NCBI RefSeq assembly: GCF_003627075.1 | Contig: NZ_CP032630.1 | Location: 682,001-746,000 of the forward strand | From: Protaetiibacter intestinalis | GTDB lineage: Bacteria > Actinomycetota > Actinomycetes > Actinomycetales > Microbacteriaceae | DNA: 64,000 bases | Direction: 5' to 3' | In this document: positions 55,271 to 63,101 of the stretch, in pieces | Position numbering within the stretch: the first letter of the stretch is position 1 | How the letters are laid out: every line of letters begins with the position of its first letter | Notes under the pieces: model-generated | Told to the model about the DNA's origin: nothing | Database searches by the model: none | What the model saw: the letters and a program-made list of their open reading frames with translations, nothing else | Translations under genes and position numbers: made by a program

Positions 55271-55789
55271 GTGAGAGCACGTGCCGTGGCCGCCATCGCC
55301 CTGAGCGGAGCGCTCGCCCTCGGCCTGGCAGGGTGCAACTTCGTCACCCCGCCCGCGACGACGACGCCCTACGACCCGAGCGACGGCATCAACTTCACGG
55401 TCGGCGACCTCAAGCTGCGCAACGTGCTCGTCATCACCGACGACGGCGAGACCGGCAGCTTCGTGGCGGTCGCCGTCAACACGACCGACGACGACATCCC
55501 GTTCCTCGTGCAGTGGCAGACCGACGGCGAGTGGAACCAGGTGGCGCTCGTCGCGGAGGCCGACGCGAGCACCGCGTTCGGCTGGGGCGACGGGCAGCGC
55601 GTCAACCTCGACAACCTCGGGGTGGCGCCGGGCGGCCTGCTCGACACCGTCATCCACGTCGCCGACGACCAGCGCGGCGAGCAGATCCCCGTGCTCGACG
55701 CGGCGTTCCCGGAGTACGGCGACTCGCTGCCGACCCCGACCCCGACGCCCACTCCGACGCCGACGCCCACCGCGACGCCGGCCCCGTAG
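55271..55789 (+). CDS. Small exported lipoprotein
   Basis: A 172-residue lipoprotein with signal VRARAVAAIALSGALALGLAGC (lipobox LAGC, Cys22). The mature domain reads NFTVGDLKLRNVLVITDDGETGSFV and resembles actinobacterial proteins of unknown function. A Thr/Pro repeat ends it. The GTG at 55271 follows GGAGG at five-base spacing. It lies between divergent carD and convergent regX3; its proximity to the pho genes is suggestive but not proof of a phosphate link. Confidence 0.8.
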   Translation: MRARAVAAIALSGALALGLAGCNFVTPPATTTPYDPSDGINFTVGDLKLRNVLVITDDGETGSFVAVAVNTTDDDIPFLVQWQTDGEWNQVALVAEADASTAFGWGDGQRVNLDNLGVAPGGLLDTVIHVADDQRGEQIPVLDAAFPEYGDSLPTPTPTPTPTPTPTATPAP

Positions 55790-55795
55790 CCCGGC

Positions 55796-56479
55796 TCAGT
55801 TCTCGAAGCGGTAGCCGAGGCCGCGCACCGTGACGAGCAGCTGCGGCTGCGAGGGGTCGGGCTCGATCTTGGCCCGGATGCGCTTGATGTGCACGTCGAG
55901 CGTCTTGGTGTCGCCGAAGTAGTCGGATCCCCAGATCCGGTCGATGAGCTGACCGCGCGTGAGCACGCGTCCCGCGTTGCGCAGCAGGAACTCCAGCAGC
56001 TCGAATTCCTTGAGCGGCATGGACACCTCGGCGCCGTCGACCATGACCGCGTGACGCTCGATGTCCATCCGCACCGGCCCCGCCTCGAGCACCGCGTCGA
56101 GCTCCTCGACGGGCGCCTCCACGTGCCGGCGCAGCACGGCGCGGATGCGGGCCAGCAGCTCTCGGCTCGAGTACGGCTTGGTGACGTAGTCGTCGGCGCC
56201 GAGCTCGAGGCCGACGACGATGTCGACCTCGGAGTCCTTCGCGGTCAGCATGATGATCGGCACGCTCGAGCGGTTGCGCAGCTCACGGCACACCTCGGTG
56301 CCGGGCAGCCCCGGCAGCATGAGGTCGAGCAGCACGAGGTCGGCGCCCGCGCGGTCGAACTCGGCGAGCGCCGCGCGGCCGTCGCCGGCGATGACCGTCT
56401 CGTAGCCCTCCCGCCGCAGCAGGAACGCGAGCGGCTCCGAGAGCGAGGGCTCGTCTTCGACGATGAGGATTCGGGTCAC
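55796..56479 (-). CDS. regX3: Response regulator RegX3/PhoB-like
   Basis: OmpR-family regulator of phosphate starvation genes, 227 residues. Phospho-acceptor Asp52 (LLDLMLPGLPG), Lys101 (VTKPY), and a winged helix ending HIKRIRAKIE...VTVRGLGYRFE. GTG at 56479 overlaps the senX3 stop (GTGA); the longer frame to 56569 lies in senX3 and is rejected. The named assignment rests on pairing with a SenX3-like kinase and divergent phoU. Confidence 0.9.
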   Translation of the reverse strand: MTRILIVEDEPSLSEPLAFLLRREGYETVIAGDGRAALAEFDRAGADLVLLDLMLPGLPGTEVCRELRNRSSVPIIMLTAKDSEVDIVVGLELGADDYVTKPYSSRELLARIRAVLRRHVEAPVEELDAVLEAGPVRMDIERHAVMVDGAEVSMPLKEFELLEFLLRNAGRVLTRGQLIDRIWGSDYFGDTKTLDVHIKRIRAKIEPDPSQPQLLVTVRGLGYRFEN

Positions 56480-57633
56480 GGACGGGCTCCACGGCTGGGG
56501 ACGGCCGGCGCAGGTGCTGCCTCCGGCAGGCGGATGGTGAACGTCGAGCCGCGCCCCTGCTGCGACCACACCCGCACGTCGCCCCCGTGGTTCTGCACCA
56601 CGTGCTTGACGATCGAGAGGCCGAGGCCGGTGCCGCCGGTCTGGCGGCTGCGGGCGGAGTCGACGCGGAAGAAGCGCTCGAAGACGCGGTCGCGCTCCGA
56701 CTCGGGGATGCCGACCCCCTGATCCGCGACGGCGATCTCGATCGCGCCGTCGCGGCGGCTGACGCCGACGCCGACGCGCGTGCCGTCGGGCGAGTACTGG
56801 ATGGCGTTGGCGATGAGGTTGTGCACGGCGGTCACGAGCATCGACTCGTTTCCCCAGACGACCGCGTCGGGCTCGGCCTGGGCGACGATCGTGATGCGGT
56901 GCGACTCGGCGGCGACGCGGTTCGCGTCGACCGCCTGGGCGACGATCGTGTCGATCTTCACGCGGTCGGCGTTCTCGAGCGCGTCGGCCGCCTGCAGGCG
57001 GCTCAGCTCGATGATCTCGTGGGTGAGGCTGCGCAGCCGCTCGGCCTCGATCGTGAGCCGATCGGCGAAACGGCGCACCTCATCCGGTTCGTCGGCGGCC
57101 AGCTCGAGGGCCTCGGCGAGCAGGCCGATCGCGCCGATCGGCGTCTTCAGCTCGTGGGAGATGTTGGCGACGAAGTCGCGGCGCACGTCCTCGAGGCGGT
57201 GCGCCTCGGTGCGGTCGTCGGCGAGCAGCAGCACGAAGCGCGCGCCGAGCGGCGCCGCGCGCACGAGCAGGTGCACCTGGGCGTCGCCGTAGGGACCACG
57301 CGGCAGCTGGAGCTCCTCGTTGGCCGCGGTGCCCTCGTGACGCACCCGGTCGACGAGCTCGACGAGCTCGGGGTGCGCGAGGGCGTGGTTCCAGACGAGG
57401 CCGAGCGCCACCGCCGCCGTCGAGCACGTGACGACGCTGTTGGAGGAGTCGAGCACGATGCCGGCCGACTCGAGCGCGTCGATGACCTCCTCGACCCCGT
57501 CGGGCACGGAGGGCGTCACCACGGCGGCCGCACGCTGGCCGCGCGCGTGCGCGGCGACGACGGCGGCGGTGCCACCGACCCCCACCGCCAACCCGAAGCC
57601 CAGGGCAGCGGGCACGAGCCATGCCGCGTCCAT
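56476..57633 (-). CDS. senX3: Sensor histidine kinase SenX3/PhoR-like
   Basis: Membrane kinase of phosphate sensing, 385 residues. An N-terminal helix (residues 4-28) is followed by a PAS-like region, HisKA with His160 (VANISHELKTPIGAIGLLAEAL, typical of SenX3) and the ATPase motifs NLIANAIQYS, DQGVGIPESE, FERFFRVD and GGTGLGLSIVKH. Only one or two membrane passes are visible, as in SenX3. Leaderless start TAATCT-N6-ATG. Divergent from phoU, the usual actinobacterial order. Confidence 0.93.
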   Translation of the reverse strand: MDAAWLVPAALGFGLAVGVGGTAAVVAAHARGQRAAAVVTPSVPDGVEEVIDALESAGIVLDSSNSVVTCSTAAVALGLVWNHALAHPELVELVDRVRHEGTAANEELQLPRGPYGDAQVHLLVRAAPLGARFVLLLADDRTEAHRLEDVRRDFVANISHELKTPIGAIGLLAEALELAADEPDEVRRFADRLTIEAERLRSLTHEIIELSRLQAADALENADRVKIDTIVAQAVDANRVAAESHRITIVAQAEPDAVVWGNESMLVTAVHNLIANAIQYSPDGTRVGVGVSRRDGAIEIAVADQGVGIPESERDRVFERFFRVDSARSRQTGGTGLGLSIVKHVVQNHGGDVRVWSQQGRGSTFTIRLPEAAPAPAVPSRGARP

Positions 57634-57660
57634 GCGACTAGATTAGGGCGGGCCCGCACG

Positions 57661-57733
57661 GGTGAACGGCGGGTGCGCGAGGTCTCGACATCCCTTAGGT
57701 GGATGTTCACGACCAGGACACCGCCCGTTCACC
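57661..57733. promoter_or_regulatory. GTTCAC(C) boxes between senX3 and phoU, candidate RegX3 sites
   Basis: GTTCAC at 57705-57710 and GTTCACC at 57727-57733 lie 22 bp apart (two 11-bp units), and GGTGAAC at 57661-57667 is the same box on the minus strand. PHO boxes in actinobacteria are built from 11-bp GTTCACC-type units. The arrangement suggests RegX3 binding at both promoters. Confidence 0.65.
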
Positions 57734-57831
57734 TTCCCGCGACACCGTGTCCGATGCGGGCCGATGCGCCATCCGGTGCCCTGTGCCCGCGACGAGGCCG
57801 ACCCGGGGTCGGCGAGGAAGGATCGGAATCG

Positions 57832-58473
57832 ATGCGCGAGGTGTTCCAGCAGGAGCTGCGTGAGGTGCAGGAGCGCCTCGTGGAGATCTCCACCCTCGTC
57901 GGCGACTCGATCGAGAAGGCCACCCGCGCCTTCAACGAGTCGGACGTCTCGCTCGCCGAGACGGTGATCGAGGACGACCGCCGCATCGACGCCCTCGCGG
58001 CCGAGCTCGACGAGCTCGCGATCACGATCCTGGCCCGGCAGCAGCCGGTCGCGCGCGACCTGCGCATCGTGGTGAGCGCGCTGCGGATCTCGGCCTCGCT
58101 CGAGCGGATGGGCGACATGGCCGAGCACATCGCGCAGCTCGCGCGCTACCGCTTCCCCGAGAAGGTCGTGCCGAAGGGCCTGCGCGGCACCTTTCGCGAG
58201 ATGGGCGCCCTCGACGTCGAGATCGCGCGCAAGCTCACCGAGCTGCTCGCCACCGAGGACCCGGCGATCGCCGAGCACATCCGCAACGAGGACGACAAGG
58301 TCGACGCGCTGCACCTCGCGGTGTTCGACAAGGTGCTCGGCGAGACGTGGAAGGGCGAGACCGCCGACACGGTCGACGCGACCCTGGCATCCCGCTACCA
58401 CGAGCGCTTCGCCGACCACGCCGTCTCGATCGCCAAGAAGGTGCAGTACCTCGCCACCGGCGACTGGACCTGA
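57832..58473 (+). CDS. phoU: Phosphate transport regulator PhoU
   Basis: A 213-residue protein of two three-helix bundles, each with the metal-binding E/DxxxD pattern: SLAETVIEDDRRIDALAAELDE... and DPAIAEHIRNEDDKVDALH. RDLRIVVSALRISASLERMGDMAEHIAQLARY is the family hallmark. It damps SenX3 signalling when phosphate is plentiful. ATG at 57832 has AAGGA upstream. No pst genes are in the window. Confidence 0.95.
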   Translation: MREVFQQELREVQERLVEISTLVGDSIEKATRAFNESDVSLAETVIEDDRRIDALAAELDELAITILARQQPVARDLRIVVSALRISASLERMGDMAEHIAQLARYRFPEKVVPKGLRGTFREMGALDVEIARKLTELLATEDPAIAEHIRNEDDKVDALHLAVFDKVLGETWKGETADTVDATLASRYHERFADHAVSIAKKVQYLATGDWT

Positions 58474-58476
58474 GTC

Positions 58477-59343
58477 TCAGCTCCCGGCGGCCGCGGCCTT
58501 GCGCGCCGCGAACTCCTTGTTCAGCCGCAGGTAGCGGCGCAGGCCGCTGAACGGCACGGCGCGCGGCCAGTCCTCGCTGCGGAAGTAGGCATCCGTGCCG
58601 CCGTCGACGAACACGACGCTGCCCGCCATGAACTCGGCGGCGGGCCCGAGCAGGAACACCACCCAGTCGGCGAGCTGCTCGGCGTCGCCGAGGTGCCCGA
58701 CCGGGATCGGGAACGCCTCGATCGCCCCGCGCTGGTGCGGGTCGTCGAGCTGCGCCTGCAGCAGCGGGGTGAGGATGGCGCCGGGCGCGATCGCGTTGAG
58801 GCGGATGCCGGCGCCGGCCCACTCCGGGCGCACGGCCGCGCGGCGGAGCCACCGGGTGACGGCGATCTTCGAGCCCGCGTAGACCATCGCCGAGGCGTTG
58901 TCCTTGAAGAGCCGGGTCGCGGCGACCGCCTTCTTGGCGTCCCCGGCGAGGAAGGCGGCGATCGTCCGCTTCGGCACGACCGGCACGGTGGTCGAGGAGT
59001 TCGACGAGAACACGACGACGCGCGAGGAGCCCGCGGCGGCGAGCGCCGGCCGCCACGCCTCGAGCAGCTCGACGACGCCGAAGTAGTTGACCTCGGCGAT
59101 GAGCAGCTCGCGGCCGGGGTGCGGCCCGAGGCCCGCGGCGAGCACGGCGCCGTCGAGCCGGCCGTCGGCCCGCGCGACGACCGCCTTCGCGGCGGCGGCG
59201 CGGCCCTCGGCCGTCGAGAGGTCGGCGACGACCTCCGCGTCCTTCAGGTCGACGCCGATGACGGTGTGGCCGGCGGCGCGCAGCTTGTCGGCGGTCGCCT
59301 TGCCCATTCCGGATGCGGATCCGGTGACGGCGTAGGTGCTCAT
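58477..59343 (-). CDS. Short-chain dehydrogenase/reductase
   Basis: NAD(P)-dependent SDR of 288 residues. TGSASGMG (residues 7-14) binds the cofactor, VLAAGLGP replaces NNAG, and YAGSK holds the catalytic Tyr and Lys; the family end VFVDGGTDAYF is intact. The pattern resembles 3-alpha-hydroxysteroid dehydrogenase-type SDRs. It is translationally coupled (ATGA) to the MarR gene upstream, so the substrate is probably the MarR ligand or a related compound. Confidence 0.9.
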   Translation of the reverse strand: MSTYAVTGSASGMGKATADKLRAAGHTVIGVDLKDAEVVADLSTAEGRAAAAKAVVARADGRLDGAVLAAGLGPHPGRELLIAEVNYFGVVELLEAWRPALAAAGSSRVVVFSSNSSTTVPVVPKRTIAAFLAGDAKKAVAATRLFKDNASAMVYAGSKIAVTRWLRRAAVRPEWAGAGIRLNAIAPGAILTPLLQAQLDDPHQRGAIEAFPIPVGHLGDAEQLADWVVFLLGPAAEFMAGSVVFVDGGTDAYFRSEDWPRAVPFSGLRRYLRLNKEFAARKAAAAGS

Positions 59344-59855
59344 GGGGTTCCTCCGTGGGTGTCGGGTCGGGCTTCGACGGCGTCGGCGAAGCGGTGGAGC
59401 AGGGCGGCGAATCGCTCGCGGTCGGCCTCCGTCCAGTCCGCGAGCAGTCGGCGCATGAGCGCGTCGCCGGCCGAGAACAGGTTCCGCGCCGACGCGCGCC
59501 CGGCATCCGTCAGCACGACGAGCGTGGCGCGTGCGTCGAGCGGATCCGGGGTCCGGTGGGCGAGCCCCGCGGCGGCGAGGCTCTCGAGCAGGCGGCTCGT
59601 GGCGGCCGGCGAGGTGTCGAGCAGCCCGGCCAGCGCCGAGGGACGCTGGGGTCCGCGCGCCGCGAGCGCGTAGATCAGGCGGATGGCGCGCTCGTCGTCG
59701 GGGATGCCGGCGCCGCGCGCGATCTCGCGCTGGTAGTCGCCGGAGCTCCACTGAGCGAGCACGCGCACGAGCGAGGCGGTGACGTCGTCGCGGTAGGGCA
59801 GGTCGAGGCGCTGCGGATGCTGCGTCGCGTCGTCGCGGTCGAGCTTGCGGGCCAT
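59340..59855 (-). CDS. MarR-family transcriptional regulator
   Basis: A 171-residue winged-helix regulator: RLIYALAARGPQRPSALAGLLDTSPAATSRLLESLAAAGL spans the recognition helix, followed by the wing TPDPLDARATLVVLTDAGRA. First gene of a two-gene operon with the SDR. A palindrome overlaps its promoter at 59865-59881, suggesting autorepression. AGGTGAGG precedes the ATG. Confidence 0.88.
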   Translation of the reverse strand: MARKLDRDDATQHPQRLDLPYRDDVTASLVRVLAQWSSGDYQREIARGAGIPDDERAIRLIYALAARGPQRPSALAGLLDTSPAATSRLLESLAAAGLAHRTPDPLDARATLVVLTDAGRASARNLFSAGDALMRRLLADWTEADRERFAALLHRFADAVEARPDTHGGTP

Positions 59856-59864
59856 GCCTCACCT

Positions 59865-59881
59865 ACTTCCAGTTTGGAAGT
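59865..59881. promoter_or_regulatory. Palindromic operator at the MarR-SDR promoter
   Basis: ACTTCCA-GTT-TGGAAGT: perfect 7-bp arms with a 3-bp centre. It adjoins TATACT, the likely -10 on the minus strand, so binding would block the promoter. Confidence 0.7.
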
Positions 59882-59923
59882 ATACGCGCAGACACGTGCG
59901 CACGCACGGCGGGGTCCCGAGCG

Positions 59924-60238
59924 CTAGGAGCCCAGCTCGTCGATCGCGCGCTCCAGCCGCTCGACCTTGCCGTCGAGCTCGCCCGCGTAGCCGGGGCGGA
60001 TGTCGGCCTTCAGCACGAGCGAGACGCGCGAACCGAAGGCGGCCACGGCATCCGTGGCGCGCTTGACGACGTCGAAGACCTCGTCCCACTCCCCCTCGAG
60101 CTCGGTGAACATCGAGGTGGTGCGGTTCGGCAGGCCCGACTCCCGCACGATCTGCACCGCCGCCGCGACGGCGTCGTGCACCGAGCCGTCCGCGTTGCCG
60201 GTGCCGGACGGGGCGACCGAGAAGGCGACGAGCACCAT
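59924..60238 (-). CDS. Thiamine-binding protein (MTH1187/YkoF-like)
   Basis: A 104-residue ferredoxin-like-fold protein: MVLVAFSVAPSGTGNADGSVHDAVAAAVQIV, then TSMFTELEGEWDEVFDVVKRAT, is the MTH1187 (DUF77) pattern reported to bind thiamine or its precursor. It follows gpmA after 10 bp and is probably co-transcribed. The biological role is uncertain. Confidence 0.85.
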   Translation of the reverse strand: MVLVAFSVAPSGTGNADGSVHDAVAAAVQIVRESGLPNRTTSMFTELEGEWDEVFDVVKRATDAVAAFGSRVSLVLKADIRPGYAGELDGKVERLERAIDELGS

Positions 60239-60248
60239 CCGCCCGGCC

Positions 60249-60995
60249 CTACTTCTTGCCCTGCGCGGCGACCGCGGCGGCGCCGGCGGCGGCGGCCTCC
60301 GGGTCGAGGTAGCGGCCGGGGCCGGTGGGGCGGAAGTCGTCGTCGAGCTCGTAGACGAGCGGGATGCCGGTGGGGATGTTGAGCTCGGCGATCTCGTCGT
60401 CGCCGATGCCGTCGAGGTGCTTGACGAGGGCGCGCAGCGAGTTGCCGTGCGCCGTGACGAGCACCGTCGTGCCGGCGGCGAGGTCCTGCGTGATGTCGGA
60501 GAACCAGTAGGGCAGCATCCGGTCGATCACGAGCTTGAGGCTCTCGGTGCGGGGGAGCTCGGCGTCGGCGAGGTCGGCGTAGCGCTCGTCGCCCACCTGG
60601 CTGTACTCGGCGTCGTCGGCGAGCGGCGGCGGCGGGGTGTCGAAGCTGCGACGCCAGGTCTGGAACTGCTCGGGGCCGTACTTCTCGAGGGTCTCGGCCT
60701 TGTCGAGGCCCTGCAGGGCGCCGTAGTGGCGCTCGTTGAGGCGCCAGCTGCGCTTGACCGGGATCCACAGGCGGTCGGCCACCTCGAGGGCGAGGTTGGC
60801 GGTCTGGATGGCGCGGGTCAGCACGCTCGTGTAGAGGATGCCGGGCTTCAGGCCCGACTCGGCGAGCAGCTCGCCCGCGCGCTTCGCCTCGGCGACGCCC
60901 TGCTCGGAGAGGCGCACATCCACCCATCCGGTGAAGAGGTTCTTCTGGTTCCAGTCGGAGTTGCCGTGGCGCAGCAGGATGAGCGTGGAGGTCAT
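60249..60995 (-). CDS. gpmA: 2,3-bisphosphoglycerate-dependent phosphoglycerate mutase
   Basis: Glycolytic enzyme interconverting 3- and 2-phosphoglycerate, 248 residues. The catalytic [10 protein letters not shown] has His10; [14 protein letters not shown] is the dPGM motif, and [15 protein letters not shown] holds the second catalytic His. The C-terminus is Ala-rich. Leaderless start TAGGGT-N6-ATG. The upstream 72-bp element ends in GTTTGACC, which could supply TTGACC as a -35 box, 15 bp before the -10. Confidence 0.96.
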   Translation of the reverse strand: MTSTLILLRHGNSDWNQKNLFTGWVDVRLSEQGVAEAKRAGELLAESGLKPGILYTSVLTRAIQTANLALEVADRLWIPVKRSWRLNERHYGALQGLDKAETLEKYGPEQFQTWRRSFDTPPPPLADDAEYSQVGDERYADLADAELPRTESLKLVIDRMLPYWFSDITQDLAAGTTVLVTAHGNSLRALVKHLDGIGDDEIAELNIPTGIPLVYELDDDFRPTGPGRYLDPEAAAAGAAAVAAQGKK

Positions 60996-61024
60996 GCCCC
61001 CACCCTACCGAGCGCACATGTTGG

Positions 61025-61096
61025 TCAAACGCTGTAGCGCTGGGTGTGACGCGGCAGGTATTCCTGGCGCGCGCGGCGAGGCGCTATAGCGTTTGA
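61025..61096. repeat. 72-bp palindromic intergenic element, copy C
   Basis: Begins TCAAACGCTGTAGCGCTG and ends GCGCTATAGCGTTTGA, exactly 72 bp like copies A and B but inserted in the opposite orientation to B. It fills nearly the whole gap between divergent gpmA and a methyltransferase gene, so both promoters involve it. Confidence 0.85.
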
Positions 61097-61102
61097 CACA
61101 GG

Positions 61103-61909
61103 ATGGCGAGGTTGGGCAGACCGCAGGGGCGGATCACGCGCGGCACCACCGGGGTGAACCGGCTGCGGCGCGTCGACCGCTGGATCGCGGCGCTGCCGGC
61201 GCTGCGGGCGGCATCCGACCCGCTCGTCGTCGACCTCGGCTACGGCGCCTCCGCGACGACGAGCAACGAGCTGCACGAGCGGCTCGCCCGGGTGCGGGCG
61301 GACGTCGAGGTGCTGGGCATCGAGATCGACCCCGAGCGCGTACGGCTGGCGTCCGCCGCCGCGCGGCCCGGGGTGAGCTTCCGGCTCGGCGGCTTCGAGG
61401 TGCCGACGGACGACGGACGCCGCCCCGCGATCATCCGCGCCTTCAACGTGCTGCGGCAGTACGAGGAGGCGGAGGTCGCGGATGCCTGGGCGCGCATGAC
61501 GGCGCGGCTCGCCCCCGGCGGCGCGCTCGTCGAGGGCACCTGCGACGAGCTGGGGCGCGTCGCGAGCTGGGTGACGCTCGACGCATCCGGGCCGCAGAGC
61601 TTCACGGTCTCGCTGCGGCTCGCGGGGCTCGAGGCGCCGTCGATCGTCGCGGAGCGGCTGCCGAAGGCCCTCATCCACCGCAACGTGCCGGGCGAGCGCA
61701 TCCACGGCCTGCTCGTCGAGCTCGACCGCGCCTGGGCGGCGAACGCCCCGCTCGGCGTCTACGGTCCGGTGCAGCGCTGGCAGGCGACCGTCGCATCCCT
61801 GCGCGACGCGGGCCATCCCGTCCTCGACCGCCCGCCGCTCGGCGGCCGCGGCCGCTGGCGCCTCGGCGAGCTCTCGCTCCCCTGGGCCGCCGTCGCACCC
61901 CTCCCCTGA
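61103..61909 (+). CDS. Class I SAM-dependent methyltransferase-like protein
   Basis: A 268-residue protein. VVDLGYGASATTSNELHERL resembles the SAM-binding motif I (DLGYG), LGIEIDPERVRLA fits motif II, and the post-motif region APGGALVEGTCDELG is typical. Substrate unknown. The ATG at 61103 lies just after the 72-bp element; ACAGG is a weak ribosome site and TATAGC within the element could be a -10. It converges with the FUSC gene. Confidence 0.78.
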   Translation: MARLGRPQGRITRGTTGVNRLRRVDRWIAALPALRAASDPLVVDLGYGASATTSNELHERLARVRADVEVLGIEIDPERVRLASAAARPGVSFRLGGFEVPTDDGRRPAIIRAFNVLRQYEEAEVADAWARMTARLAPGGALVEGTCDELGRVASWVTLDASGPQSFTVSLRLAGLEAPSIVAERLPKALIHRNVPGERIHGLLVELDRAWAANAPLGVYGPVQRWQATVASLRDAGHPVLDRPPLGGRGRWRLGELSLPWAAVAPLP

Positions 61910-61917
61910 GGCGTCAC

Positions 61918-61953
61918 TTTCGGTCGTCCCACACCCCATCCGCCCGACCGAAA
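61918..61953. terminator. Inverted repeat between convergent genes
   Basis: TTTCGGTCG (61918-61926) pairs with CGACCGAAA (61945-61953) across an 18-base loop. Each strand ends its stem with AAA/TTT. It lies between convergent genes and probably ends both transcripts; it could also be a dispersed repeat. Confidence 0.55.
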
Positions 61954-61971
61954 TCGACGCCGCGGATGCCG

Positions 61972-63099
61972 TCAGTCGACGGGCGGGAGGAGGGACCGGG
62001 CCTCGCCCGGGGTGAGGGCGGTGGCGACGAGCAGGTCGACGGCGAGGGGGCGCAGGAGGAGGAGCACCGTGACGTCGGAGGCGCCCGCACCCGGGATGAG
62101 GGATGCGGGGTCCAGCCGCGCGGCGAGGTGCGTGAGCTCGGTGCGGGCCGAGCCCGCGAGTTCCGCGTCGTCGAGCTCCAGCCCGAGCAGACGCACGGCG
62201 GTCGCGAGTTGCGACACCACGCTCGCGAGCTCGGGTCGCGACCGCCCGTCGCGCACGAGGAACTCGGAGCGCCGCGCGATCGTGCGCAGGTGCCGCGCCG
62301 TGAGGTCGGCGGCCGCCGCCACCCGCGCGTCGCGGCGCAGCTCGGGCAGCTGCCGGTGCACCCACGGGGAGATCCGCGCGACCGAGATCGCCGAGTCGAG
62401 CGAGGTCGCCCAGGCGTCGACGAGCGGCTGCGTGCGCCGCAGCCGCGAGAGGGCCAGCTCGGCGGCCGCGGGGTCGGCATCCGCGAGCGCGTCGACGACG
62501 CCGGCGAGCGACTCCTCGAGCACCGAGAACAGCGCACGCCCGTCGCGCGCCGCCGCGCGCCGCGGGTCGCGCGGCACGAGCGCCGTCGCGAGCAGCGCCA
62601 CCGCGCCGCCGATCAGCCCGTCGAGCGAGCGCGTGAACGGGCCGCCGTCGGGCTCCGGCAGGAGCACGACGAGCGCCGAGGGCACGGCCGCGGCCACCGC
62701 GAACGCCGGGTTCGCCGACACCGCGCGCCCCACGACGAACACCACGGCGAGCACGACCACGAGCTGCCACAGCCCCCGACCGACGAGCAGGGCGAGCGCG
62801 TCGCCGAGGGCGATGCCGAGCAGGATGCCGAGCACCGTCTCGGCCACCCGCACCGGCCGGGCGTCGCGCGTGAACCCGAGCGAGTTGATCGTGACGGTCA
62901 CCGCGAGCAGCGGCACCGCGTGCCCGAACCCCCAGTGCGCGATCGCGTAGGCGGCGGCCACCGCCACCAGGATCTGCGTGATCGCCGGCAGCGACTCCCA
63001 CACGCGCCGTCCCGCCATCCGCGCGTCGACCTGCCGCCGCACGCGCCGCTCGAGTCGGCGCAGCTCGGCGCTCACGCCGTCGGCACGCCCGTCGGTCAC
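61972..63099 (-). CDS. FUSC/aromatic-acid-exporter-like membrane protein
   Basis: A 375-residue protein. About six N-terminal helices (from LPAITQILVAVAAAYAIAHWGF to IGGAVALLATALVP) precede a cytoplasmic helical half. The pattern LGILLGIALGDALALLVG and the RDPRR loop fit FUSC-family permeases. Substrate unknown. GTG at 63099 lies 2 bp after the ygfZ stop; a GTG at 63075 is an alternative. It forms an operon with ygfZ. Confidence 0.85.
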   Translation of the reverse strand: MTDGRADGVSAELRRLERRVRRQVDARMAGRRVWESLPAITQILVAVAAAYAIAHWGFGHAVPLLAVTVTINSLGFTRDARPVRVAETVLGILLGIALGDALALLVGRGLWQLVVVLAVVFVVGRAVSANPAFAVAAAVPSALVVLLPEPDGGPFTRSLDGLIGGAVALLATALVPRDPRRAAARDGRALFSVLEESLAGVVDALADADPAAAELALSRLRRTQPLVDAWATSLDSAISVARISPWVHRQLPELRRDARVAAAADLTARHLRTIARRSEFLVRDGRSRPELASVVSQLATAVRLLGLELDDAELAGSARTELTHLAARLDPASLIPGAGASDVTVLLLLRPLAVDLLVATALTPGEARSLLPPVD

Positions 63100-63101
63100 G
63101 C

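Noticed and set aside
55730..55785. Repeat of CCGACG-type units at lipoprotein ends (also near 39830 and 43440)
   Set aside because: These are Thr/Pro linker codons common in exported actinobacterial proteins.
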